Position numbers and translations under genes: made by a program
Shown here: positions 26,826-34,122 of the stretch, piece after piece
How the letters are laid out: each line of letters begins with the position of its first letter
Position numbering within the stretch: the stretch's first letter is position 1
The notes under the pieces: generated by a model
The model's input: only the letters and a program-made list of their open reading frames with translations
Database searches by the model: none
What the model was told of the DNA's origin: nothing
Origin: Aphanothece hegewaldii CCALA 016
GTDB lineage: Bacteria > Cyanobacteriota > Cyanobacteriia > Cyanobacteriales > Microcystaceae
DNA: 64,000 nt
Assembly: GCF_003007785.1 (NCBI RefSeq)
Contig: NZ_PXOH01000008.1
Span: forward strand, 1-64,000
Direction: 5' to 3'

Positions 26826-27512
26826 CTAAGCTCTTTTTAGATGAGTACAATTAACTAAATGAATTAATGCTGGAGCGATCGCATCTAACGGCAACACCTG
26901 ATCGACTTTTTGGGTATCAATAGCAGCTTTGGGCATACTAAAACATTCGGCCGTGTTTTCATCTTGAGCAAGAATAATACCACCTTGTCTTTTAATCGCT
27001 AAAACGCCTAATGCACCGTCAGTCATTCTACCCGTTAAGACAACAGCGATCGCTCTACTCTTGTAACTATTAGCTAGTGACCAAAATAGTTTATCAGCAG
27101 CAGGACGAGAAAAACTGACTTTAGCTGAATCGGATAAAGATAGCGTACCATCTGGCTTAATCAGTACGTGCTTATTAGGAACTGGTGTATAAACCGTTCC
27201 CCGACGTAATAACTCGCCGTCTTCTGCTGGTTTAACTTGTAGAGAAGTGCGATCGCTAAGAATTTCTGTCAGATAACTCGGAAGATTTGCGGGTAGATGT
27301 TGAACAATAACAATAGCGGCCGGAAAATCAGACGGTAGAGCAGACACAATAGTGCTGATTGCTTTTAGTCCCCCAAAAGATGCAGCGAGACCGATCACAT
27401 TGTAGGGAACATCAGGGAAATGAGAAAAAACCCAATGTCTTGGCTGACTTAAGGCTTGTTTTGTCAAAGCTTGGTCAGATAATAGCCGACTGCTGATAAC
27501 AGAGGTATTCAT
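26826..27512 (-). CDS. Stand-alone CheB-type methylesterase domain
   Basis: A 228-residue protein with the CheB catalytic domain and no receiver domain. The Ser-His-Asp triad is present: Ser45 in AASFGG, His72 in VQHLP and Asp165 in LTGRMTDGA. CheB removes methyl groups from, or deamidates, chemoreceptor glutamates, but no cheR or chemoreceptor is nearby. It may act with a distant CheR or on another ester. I chose the ATG at 27512. It is divergent from the Crp/Fnr regulator, sharing a spacer that holds an NtcA-type box. Confidence 0.82.
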   Translation of the reverse strand: MNTSVISSRLLSDQALTKQALSQPRHWVFSHFPDVPYNVIGLAASFGGLKAISTIVSALPSDFPAAIVIVQHLPANLPSYLTEILSDRTSLQVKPAEDGELLRRGTVYTPVPNKHVLIKPDGTLSLSDSAKVSFSRPAADKLFWSLANSYKSRAIAVVLTGRMTDGALGVLAIKRQGGIILAQDENTAECFSMPKAAIDTQKVDQVLPLDAIAPALIHLVNCTHLKRA

Positions 27513-27576
27513 TAAATGAATCAATAATGAGTTATTGTACTAAGCTCATAACTTCATCCTACTAAATAAATCGCTA

Positions 27577-27598
27577 TTATGTACGCTAGAGTACATAA
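27577..27598. promoter_or_regulatory. NtcA-type binding site
   Basis: A perfect inverted repeat, TTATGTAC-N6-GTACATAA, containing GTA-N8-TAC (27581-27594), the recognition pattern of the nitrogen regulator NtcA. It lies 82 bp upstream of the Crp/Fnr gene and 65 bp upstream of the CheB-like gene. The nitrite reductase genes are the next unit. NtcA activates promoters when the site is centred near -41, and the true -10 element is not certain. Confidence 0.6.
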
Positions 27599-27679
27599 AA
27601 ATTGATCCTTAGTTAGAGGTCATCCCCTATAGATTCGTTAGGGTTAAAACATAATCTGTTTTAAAAACTGTTAATTTTT

Positions 27680-28393
27680 ATGTCATCTTCTCCTGATCCT
27701 AGACAAAATCGGCTTTTAGCGTCACTACCCGATGAAGAATATAATCGTCTTTTACCACTCCTAAAATATGTCCCTTTAGAGTTAAAAAAAATTCTTTATG
27801 AAGTAAATGAGCCAATTCAACACGTTTATTTCCCGTTACATGGCGTGATTTCATTGCTCACCATTATGGAAGATGAATCTATTGCCGAAGTGGGTACAAT
27901 TGGCAATGAGGGTTTTGTAGGTTTGCCTGTCTTTTTAGGGGCCGAGCAAGTTCCAGGTCGAGCTTTAGCGCAAGTGTCAGGTGATGCGATGCGAATGGAC
28001 ACTCAAGCTTTTAAACGCGAGGTTAAACCCGAAATGGTATTATTTAATCTGCTACAACGTTATACTCAGGCAATGTTTAACCAAATTGCCCAGACTGCGG
28101 CTTGTAATCGTTTACATAATATTGAAGAGCGATTTTGTCGCTGGATCTTGATGTCTCAAGATCGAGTACATACAGACCAATTTTTTTTAACTCAAGAATT
28201 TCTATCCCAAATGTTAGGGGTACGTCGTGCTGCTGTCAATAAAGTAGCAACTACGATACAAAAAGCGGGATTGATTCAATATATAAGAGGTAAGATGACT
28301 ATTCTAGACCGAGAGGGGTTAGAATCATCTTCTTGCGAGTGTTATGCTATTATCAAAGCCGAGTACGATCGCTTACTTGACGGCAAGAACTGA
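27680..28393 (+). CDS. Crp/Fnr family transcriptional regulator
   Basis: A 237-residue protein with a cyclic-nucleotide-binding-type beta roll (about 20-135; VYFPLHGVISLLTIMEDESIAEVGTIGNEGFVG) and a C-terminal winged helix (about 165-215; LTQEFLSQMLGVRRAAVNKVATTIQKAGLI). The cAMP phosphate-binding motif RGE..R is not evident, so the effector is unknown. It is not NtcA itself, whose effector domain and recognition helix differ. The NtcA-like palindrome upstream and the adjacent nirBD genes suggest a nitrogen-related role (inference). Confidence 0.85.
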   Translation: MSSSPDPRQNRLLASLPDEEYNRLLPLLKYVPLELKKILYEVNEPIQHVYFPLHGVISLLTIMEDESIAEVGTIGNEGFVGLPVFLGAEQVPGRALAQVSGDAMRMDTQAFKREVKPEMVLFNLLQRYTQAMFNQIAQTAACNRLHNIEERFCRWILMSQDRVHTDQFFLTQEFLSQMLGVRRAAVNKVATTIQKAGLIQYIRGKMTILDREGLESSSCECYAIIKAEYDRLLDGKN

Positions 28394-28408
28394 CTAAAAA
28401 CAAAAAAA

Positions 28409-28435
28409 TGTAGGACAAGTTTAGCTCATCCTACA
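28409..28435 (-). terminator. Terminator of nirD
   Basis: The arms TGTAGGA (28409-28415) and TCCTACA (28429-28435) form a hairpin. On the minus strand it is followed by seven T, so it should end the nirBD transcript. It also lies just after the convergent Crp/Fnr gene. Confidence 0.8.
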
Positions 28436-28457
28436 AGAGTGTGTAACCAAATCTATA

Positions 28458-28820
28458 CTAAAAACAGCTTTCGACTTTAACTCTTCCCTCATCAACCTGT
28501 ACTGAATAGGTGGGAATTTTCACTGTTTCATCATCGAGACATTCACCTGTTTTTAAGTTGAAATTTTGCTTGTAAATGGGTGAAGCGACTTTAATGATTC
28601 CTTTGCGATCGCCGACTAATCCTCTTGATAGTACATATGCCTTGCTAAAAGGATCGTAATTATTCAGTGCGTAAACTTCTTCAGTTGCACCAACTCGAAA
28701 AATCGCAATTTGTTCGCCATTGACTAAAGCGCAAACTCCTGTATCGGGTTGAATATCTTCTATTGAACAAACATCAACCCATTGTTTAATTTCTGTCTGT
28801 TTTTGTAATGCTTGTACCAT
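28458..28820 (-). CDS. nirD: Nitrite reductase (NAD(P)H) small subunit NirD
   Basis: A 120-residue Rieske-fold protein (WVDVCSIEDIQPDTGVCALVNGEQIAIFRV...VYALNNYDPFSKAYVLSRGLVGDRKGIIKVASPIYKQNFNLKTGECLDD). As usual for NirD, the Rieske Cys/His ligands are absent, so it carries no iron-sulphur centre. It pairs with NirB to reduce nitrite to ammonium in the cytoplasm. It lies downstream of nirB on the same strand, separated by about 200 bp filled by repeat copy C. Confidence 0.92.
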   Translation of the reverse strand: MVQALQKQTEIKQWVDVCSIEDIQPDTGVCALVNGEQIAIFRVGATEEVYALNNYDPFSKAYVLSRGLVGDRKGIIKVASPIYKQNFNLKTGECLDDETVKIPTYSVQVDEGRVKVESCF

Positions 28821-28870
28821 AATTGAACTCCTGATATAAATGATTGGATTTTGAACCTCTTCCTTTAATA

Positions 28871-29056
28871 TGACCAGTGAATCAATTCACTGTCTGTATA
28901 GCATAAGTCCAACGGGGCTTACAAGGTCAGCCGTACGACGGCAGACACAGCCCCTCATTGAAATGGACTCTCATGCCATTAAGTGAGTCGGTTAAAACCG
29001 ACTGTAGAGACGCGCCATGGCGCGTCTCTACGAGACAGGGATTAAAATCCCTGGCG
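28871..29056 (-). repeat. Composite hairpin repeat, copy C, overlapping the nirB end
   Basis: Plus-strand order: CAGTGAATCAATTCACTG (28875-28892); AGTCCA (28906-28911), a 46-bp GC-rich core (28912-28957), then TTGAAATGGACT (28958-28969); an unfilled stem 2, AGTCGGTTAAAACCGACT (28986-29003); a 28-bp palindrome; and AGGGATTAAAATCCCT (29037-29052). The core occupies stem 3 here, whereas it is in stem 2 in copies A and B. The last part of the element is coding sequence of nirB. Confidence 0.88.
29004..29031. repeat. 28-bp perfect palindrome nested in copy C
   Basis: Perfectly self-complementary sequence beginning GTAGAGACGCGCC and centred on CCATGG. Palindromes starting GTAGAGACG are frequent interspersed repeats in cyanobacteria. 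The stop codon of nirB (TAG on the minus strand, 29028-29030) lies inside it. It is absent from copies A and B. Confidence 0.9.
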
Positions 29057-31625
29057 ATCTCATGATTTCTTTTTCTTGTTGGGTTGCGGGGCGTTTTTGT
29101 CCGCGTTCTTCAACATAAGCTAAACTTGGATCACTCTGATCGCTATTGACAAAATGACGGAAACGTGTTAGCTTTTGTGGATCTTCAATAGTCGCTTTCC
29201 ATTCACATTGATAAGTATTGACTAAACTTTGCATTTGTGCCTCTAATTCGGCAGCAATTCCCAAGGAATCGTCAATAATCACCTGTTTTAGATAGTCAAT
29301 TCCACCTTCTAGCTTATTGAACCAAGTCGCAGTTCTTTCTAAGCGATCGGCTGTGCGAACATAGAAAATGAGAAATCGATCTAAATATTTAATCAGCGTT
29401 TCTTTATCGATATCAGTCGCTAATAAAACCGCGTGTTGGGGTTTAATTCCTCCATTACCACATACATAAAGATTCCATCCTTTCTCAGTGGCAATAATCC
29501 CAAAATCTTTACTTTGCGCTTCGGCGCATTCGCGGGTACATCCAGATACAGCCGATTTTAGTTTATGGGGCGATCGTAAACCACGATAGCGTAATTCTAC
29601 TTCAATCGCTAAACTGGTTGAATCTTGTACTCCAAAGCGGCACCAAGTACTACCCACACAAGATTTTACCGTTCTTAAAGCCTTACCGTAAGCATGACCC
29701 GATTCAAAACCCGCGTCAACTAATTGTTTCCAAATATGAGGTAATTGATCGACTCTTGCACCGAATAAATCGATTCTTTGTCCTCCAGTGATCTTAGTAT
29801 AGAGTCCAAATTCTGTAGCAATTTCGCCTAATGCAATGAGTTTATCGGGTGTAATTTCTCCCCCTGGTACGCGTGGTACGACTGAATAGGTACCATCTCT
29901 TTGAATATTGGCTAAATAGTAATCATTGGTATCTTGTAAACCGACATGAGGGGTACTTAAGATATGTTCATTCCAAGTCGAAGCAAGCATCGAAGCAACA
30001 GCAGGTTTACAAATTTCGCATCCTTTACCTGTGCCAAATTTCTCTAGAAGTTCACCAAAGCTTTTAATTTGATGGAATCTCAATAAGTGATACAATTCCT
30101 GACGAGAATAAGCGAAGTGTTCACACAGATGGTTATTAACTGCGACTCCTGCTTTTTTCAGTTCAGATTTGAGTAAATCAGTAACCAGAGGAACACAACC
30201 CCCGCAACCTGTACCCGCTTTCGTACATTTTTTCAGAGTAGGAACGTCTCTTAAATTATCATCTCGAATAGCACGGCAAATATCACCTTTTGAAACATTA
30301 TTACAAGAACAAATTTGCGCGGTATCGGGTAAGCTATCGACTCCCATTGTCGCTAAAGATGCTTTTCCTTCACGAGGAGACATCAATAAATCTTCGGGAT
30401 GAGGGGGTAAAGTAATTTGGTTTTGGACAAATTGTAACAGAGTTCCGTAGTCTGATGCGTCGCCAACTAAAATACCACCGAGTAGATATTTGCCGTCTTC
30501 TGAGAGAACTAATTTTTTATAGACACCTTGTCGGGAGTCAACAAAAGTAACATCTTTTGCACCCGATGTTTTACCGAAATGATCCCCAAAACTGGCGACA
30601 TCTACCCCTAATAATTTTAGTTTGGTACACATATCTGCGCCCGTAAAACTGTTATCATTGTTACCATTTTTGCTAAAGCGATCGGCAACAACTTCCGCCA
30701 TTTTATACCCTGGTGCAACTAAACCATAAATTCGGTTTTGATGTAGCGCACATTCACCAATGGCAAAAATATCAGGATCAGAGGTTTGGCAGGATTCATC
30801 AATAATAATACCGCCTCTTTCACCGATGGTTAAATCACTCTTTCTGGCTAAATCATCTCTGGGGCGAATTCCAGCCGAAAAGACAATCATATCTGTCTCT
30901 AATTCGCTACCATCAGCAAAGACCATTTTAGTCACTTTGCCATCTTCATTAACAATTTCTTGGGTGACTTTATTGGTATGTACCGTTAACCCTAATTCCT
31001 CGATTTTTGCTCTTAAAACCTGTCCACCCAAATCATCTACTTGAACAGGCATCAAACGAGGCATAAATTCAATAATATGAGTCTTTAGACCCAAGTTTTG
31101 TAAGGCATTGGCGCATTCTAAGCCAAGTAATCCTCCCCCAACAACAACCCCAGTTTTACACTGTTTCGCATAAGCCGAAATTTGTTCTAGATCATCAATG
31201 GTTCGATAAACAAATGTCCCTGTTGCGTCATTCCCTTTGATAGGTGGGACAAAAGGATAAGAACCAGTTGCTAAAACAATTTTATCGTATTCTATTTCTA
31301 CACCATTAGCAGAAATTACCTTTTTTTGTTCTCGATTAATTATTTCTGCTTTATCACCAATATAAACTTTTAAGCCATTCTCTTGATAGAATCCAGGTTC
31401 AACTAAAGATAAATCTGCTGCGGTTTTTCCTGCAAAGAAACCACTCAAATTAACGCGATCGTATGCTACTCTTGACTCTTCACAAAAGGTAATGATATTC
31501 CAATCATGATGGCCTTCTTTTTTCACCATCAACTCTAAGAATTTATGCCCAACCATCCCATTACCAATAACAATTAAATTCCGTAAGCCAACCATATCTG
31601 ATTCCATAACTCCATCTATCGCCAT
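29028..31625 (-). CDS. nirB: Nitrite reductase (NAD(P)H) large subunit NirB
   Basis: An 865-residue protein. The N-terminal FAD/NAD oxidoreductase (about 15-330; VIGNGMVGHKFLELM, VVVGGGLLGLECANAL) is followed by a BFD-type [2Fe-2S] domain with CSCNN and CTKAGTGCGGC (near 440-475), and the sulphite/nitrite reductase domain with SCVGSTWC and SGCTRECAEA, the ligands of the siroheme-[4Fe-4S] centre. It reduces nitrite to ammonium with NAD(P)H. Most cyanobacteria use ferredoxin-dependent NirA, so this is uncommon. The final residues SPGILIPVS and the stop are encoded by repeat copy C, so the natural C terminus has probably been replaced. Confidence 0.93.
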   Translation of the reverse strand: MAIDGVMESDMVGLRNLIVIGNGMVGHKFLELMVKKEGHHDWNIITFCEESRVAYDRVNLSGFFAGKTAADLSLVEPGFYQENGLKVYIGDKAEIINREQKKVISANGVEIEYDKIVLATGSYPFVPPIKGNDATGTFVYRTIDDLEQISAYAKQCKTGVVVGGGLLGLECANALQNLGLKTHIIEFMPRLMPVQVDDLGGQVLRAKIEELGLTVHTNKVTQEIVNEDGKVTKMVFADGSELETDMIVFSAGIRPRDDLARKSDLTIGERGGIIIDESCQTSDPDIFAIGECALHQNRIYGLVAPGYKMAEVVADRFSKNGNNDNSFTGADMCTKLKLLGVDVASFGDHFGKTSGAKDVTFVDSRQGVYKKLVLSEDGKYLLGGILVGDASDYGTLLQFVQNQITLPPHPEDLLMSPREGKASLATMGVDSLPDTAQICSCNNVSKGDICRAIRDDNLRDVPTLKKCTKAGTGCGGCVPLVTDLLKSELKKAGVAVNNHLCEHFAYSRQELYHLLRFHQIKSFGELLEKFGTGKGCEICKPAVASMLASTWNEHILSTPHVGLQDTNDYYLANIQRDGTYSVVPRVPGGEITPDKLIALGEIATEFGLYTKITGGQRIDLFGARVDQLPHIWKQLVDAGFESGHAYGKALRTVKSCVGSTWCRFGVQDSTSLAIEVELRYRGLRSPHKLKSAVSGCTRECAEAQSKDFGIIATEKGWNLYVCGNGGIKPQHAVLLATDIDKETLIKYLDRFLIFYVRTADRLERTATWFNKLEGGIDYLKQVIIDDSLGIAAELEAQMQSLVNTYQCEWKATIEDPQKLTRFRHFVNSDQSDPSLAYVEERGQKRPATQQEKEIMRSPGILIPVS

Positions 31626-31679
31626 CCTAGAGGATATTTTCAGGGAATTCTAGAGGGGTGATGAAAGAATCAAAATACT

Positions 31680-31886
31680 TTAATCCGCTTTTTGCATTAT
31701 GGGTAGAGCAAAGATATTAGAGTATTTATTGCTAGAAATTTTATTAAGCTTAATTTTGCTCCGTCGTTTACCCATTTCTTTCTGTTGAATAACAATATTA
31801 TCTCTATTTTGTTCTAGAAATTTTTCTAACTCATCAAATGGGACTTCAACAGTTTGATTATTTTTTAGCTTGAGAGTAAACAGCAT
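31680..31886 (-). CDS. Small protein of unknown function upstream of nirB
   Basis: A 68-residue frame beginning with ATG at 31886 (LFTLKLKNNQTVEVPFDELEKFLEQNRDNIVIQQKEMGKRRSK). The first 45 residues look like a folded, charged small protein; the rest is basic and low in complexity. It ends 54 bp before nirB on the same strand and could be co-transcribed. I do not recognise it. Confidence 0.45.
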   Translation of the reverse strand: MLFTLKLKNNQTVEVPFDELEKFLEQNRDNIVIQQKEMGKRRSKIKLNKISSNKYSNIFALPIMQKAD

Positions 31887-32076
31887 AAGCTTTTAATCCC
31901 ATCATTAGGATTTTTCTCACTAATTTAATATTACAATCCTTTTGACGGGATTGCAATAGTTTGTAGTCCCTTATTAGCATTAGTATATTTTAAAAAGTTT
32001 TTTAACCACCACCAAATCAAACATATAAAAGTTTTTCATAGTAAAAGAGGACTCAAATTATCATAAAAAATAATCT

Positions 32077-33096
32077 CTATTTTCGCATCTCTAATAAAGA
32101 ACTGATAAATCGTCTTTCCCAACAAAAAACGGAAAAACCATAACCAGATTCATTAACAACTTTAATTTGCTCTTTGATTTCTTTTTCCGTCGTATCCCAA
32201 GGAGCAAAAACACCGATCGCAACGGGAACAAATCGAGAAGCTTCAGCAACTCCAGATGTATTAATTGATTGCTGAACTTGTGTGGGTGTTTTTCGATAAA
32301 CTTGTACAACCACTTCATCAATATAACCTTTATTAATCCATTTTATCCAATTTTGGTTATAGCGATTGACCGAAAAAGCATAAGGATTAGGGGATAAACT
32401 AAAAATAAGTTTAGGATTTTTTTCTTGTATAAGTTGATAAACTTTTTGAGTTAGATTAGTTAAAGATTGTTGATGATAACCAAATTGTACAGGAATTGCC
32501 CAATGATCATCGAATTGTATTCCTTCAAGATCATATTTTATAATTTCTTCGACCATACTTAATATATAGTCTTGTACTTCTGGATGTGATGGGTCTAACC
32601 AGACAAAGTGATCAATAACTGTTTTTCCATCAGGAGTTTTTAGTAACCAGTCAGGATGTGATTTTGCAATTTGGCTATTAGGCGATAATATTAAACCATA
32701 TTCTAACCAAGCATATACTTTTAAACCTTGACGTTTGCCTTCTTTGGCTACATATTTTAAAGGATTTGTTAAAGGTGGAGATAAAAATAAACTTGTCATT
32801 CCTGTATTTCTAACTTTTCTGTGTGACGGATATAATGTACCCCAATCACCGTAAACATTAACATAAATTCGATTATAACCTGAACGAGAAAGATGATTTA
32901 AAACATTATCTAAAAGTGTTGTATGGTGAAGAAATGCTGTACCGATATCGGTTAGCCAAACGCCTCTAATTGTTTTAAACTCTTTTGCTGTACGCTGAAT
33001 TGATGGTGCTGGTTTAAGTAAGAAATATGTTACGATTACTACGAATAAGGTTACTAAGCTGAGTTTAAATTTCTGAGTATTACTTTTGAAAAGCAT
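32077..33096 (-). CDS. GHL10-type family 10 glycosidase-like protein
   Basis: A 339-residue protein with an N-terminal signal anchor (KLSLVTLFVVIVTYFLLKP), followed by a TIM-barrel of the GHL10 (DUF4015-like) family. Key stretches are RGVWLTDIGTAF, YNRIYVNVYGDWGTLYPS, LKVYAWLEYGL, FVWLDPSHPEVQDYIL and LEGIQFDDHWAIP, where the Asp pair is the probable catalytic site, and FSLSPNPYAFS. It is predicted to act on polysaccharide or peptidoglycan in the periplasm. It is convergent with no neighbour and ends about 190 bp from the small gene before nirB. Confidence 0.82.
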   Translation of the reverse strand: MLFKSNTQKFKLSLVTLFVVIVTYFLLKPAPSIQRTAKEFKTIRGVWLTDIGTAFLHHTTLLDNVLNHLSRSGYNRIYVNVYGDWGTLYPSHRKVRNTGMTSLFLSPPLTNPLKYVAKEGKRQGLKVYAWLEYGLILSPNSQIAKSHPDWLLKTPDGKTVIDHFVWLDPSHPEVQDYILSMVEEIIKYDLEGIQFDDHWAIPVQFGYHQQSLTNLTQKVYQLIQEKNPKLIFSLSPNPYAFSVNRYNQNWIKWINKGYIDEVVVQVYRKTPTQVQQSINTSGVAEASRFVPVAIGVFAPWDTTEKEIKEQIKVVNESGYGFSVFCWERRFISSLLEMRK

Positions 33097-33154
33097 AGTT
33101 TAATTAAACAATTGTTTTTATCTTTATCTTCCATCTATTCAGCTTTTTGTTATT

Positions 33155-33601
33155 TTAAGGTTGCCAATTCTCATTTAATAATTGCTCTAAAGTATAGGGA
33201 CAAGTTGTGGGAAAAGTATTTAAACGAGTTTTCTGTATAACATATCTAAGAGCATCTTGATAAATAACATTCAACTCTTGTTCTAAATGCTGACGTAGAT
33301 TAATTGTTAAATGTCTTCGTAATTGAGTGCGACAACTAACTATTTCTGCTTTCCAGTGAGCCGAACTATTTTGATACTCTTCTGACCAATATTGCAGCAA
33401 TAAAAGATGTCTAATAACCTGTTCTAATAAGCTTACTGCTTTATTTCTATCTTTTTTGCTCAAATATTCTAATTCCTCAATCAAATTCTCTATGTCTAAT
33501 TCATCTAAACGATTAGCCTTTAAAAGTTTAATGGTTTCCTCTAACCATAAATGGTCATCAATTTCGTAAAGAGTTTTTAAATCATTTTTTGTATATAACA
33601 T
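33155..33601 (-). CDS. DUF29 family protein
   Basis: A 148-residue protein matching the cyanobacterial DUF29 family (YEIDDHLWLEETIKLLKANRLDELDIENLIEELEYLSKKDRNKAVSLLEQVIRHLLLLQYW, then AEIVSCRTQLRRHL). It is all-helical and soluble. Genomes of this group often carry many DUF29 copies, and a link to mobile or toxin-antitoxin loci has been suggested for the family, but nothing here shows it. There is no partner gene next to it. Confidence 0.8.
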   Translation of the reverse strand: MLYTKNDLKTLYEIDDHLWLEETIKLLKANRLDELDIENLIEELEYLSKKDRNKAVSLLEQVIRHLLLLQYWSEEYQNSSAHWKAEIVSCRTQLRRHLTINLRQHLEQELNVIYQDALRYVIQKTRLNTFPTTCPYTLEQLLNENWQP

Positions 33602-33643
33602 CGCTCTATAATTTTCGTCAAAGTATATAAATAATCATCACAC

Positions 33644-34045
33644 TTATCTAGCATGATTATATTCTACAATTTTTCTGAGCCACCACCAACCGATCAAACA
33701 ACCGATCGCATAATACAGAAAATCCCATCCCGAAAAAGTTGTACCAAGTAAAAGACGACCCAAAGTATAAGAACGAAATAGCTGTAATAATGGAGGATGC
33801 CACAGTTGTAAAAACTCCAGTAAGCTTGTAATAATAAAAACTCCTAGAGAAATAAAAATAATAGATTGTTTTTTTGTAAAAAGTGCAAAGAAAAACAAAC
33901 ACCAAAACACTTCGTACCAGATCGCAGCGAAAGAATTATTTAACCAGTCTTCGCCCCAACCTCGATAATATTTAGAGGCTAAACCTAGTAAGGTAACGAT
34001 GATAATAGATAGAATAATTGTCGATCGCACTCTAACCCGTTTCAT
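33644..34045 (-). CDS. DUF2809 (VanZ-like) membrane protein
   Basis: A 133-residue protein with four predicted transmembrane helices (for example WYEVFWCLFFFALF and GWDFLYYAIGCLIGWWWL). The stretch YYRGWGEDWLNNSFAAIWYE and the LRSYTLGRLLLG.TFS.WD pattern are typical of DUF2809. The ATG at 34045 is preferred over an upstream TTG that adds nine residues. It is divergent from the FHA-PBP gene. The function is unknown. Confidence 0.75.
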   Translation of the reverse strand: MKRVRVRSTIILSIIIVTLLGLASKYYRGWGEDWLNNSFAAIWYEVFWCLFFFALFTKKQSIIFISLGVFIITSLLEFLQLWHPPLLQLFRSYTLGRLLLGTTFSGWDFLYYAIGCLIGWWWLRKIVEYNHAR

Positions 34046-34122
34046 TTTTACAACTGCGTTCTTAGAAGCCAAAAGAGTTTTGTTTAAATCGCTATAATAG
34101 ACAATGAAATTGTAGCAATATC

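Noticed and set aside
33657..33905. Second minus-strand frame in the DUF2809 gene
   Set aside because: It is a shifted reading of the same hydrophobic region. The chosen frame matches the family.
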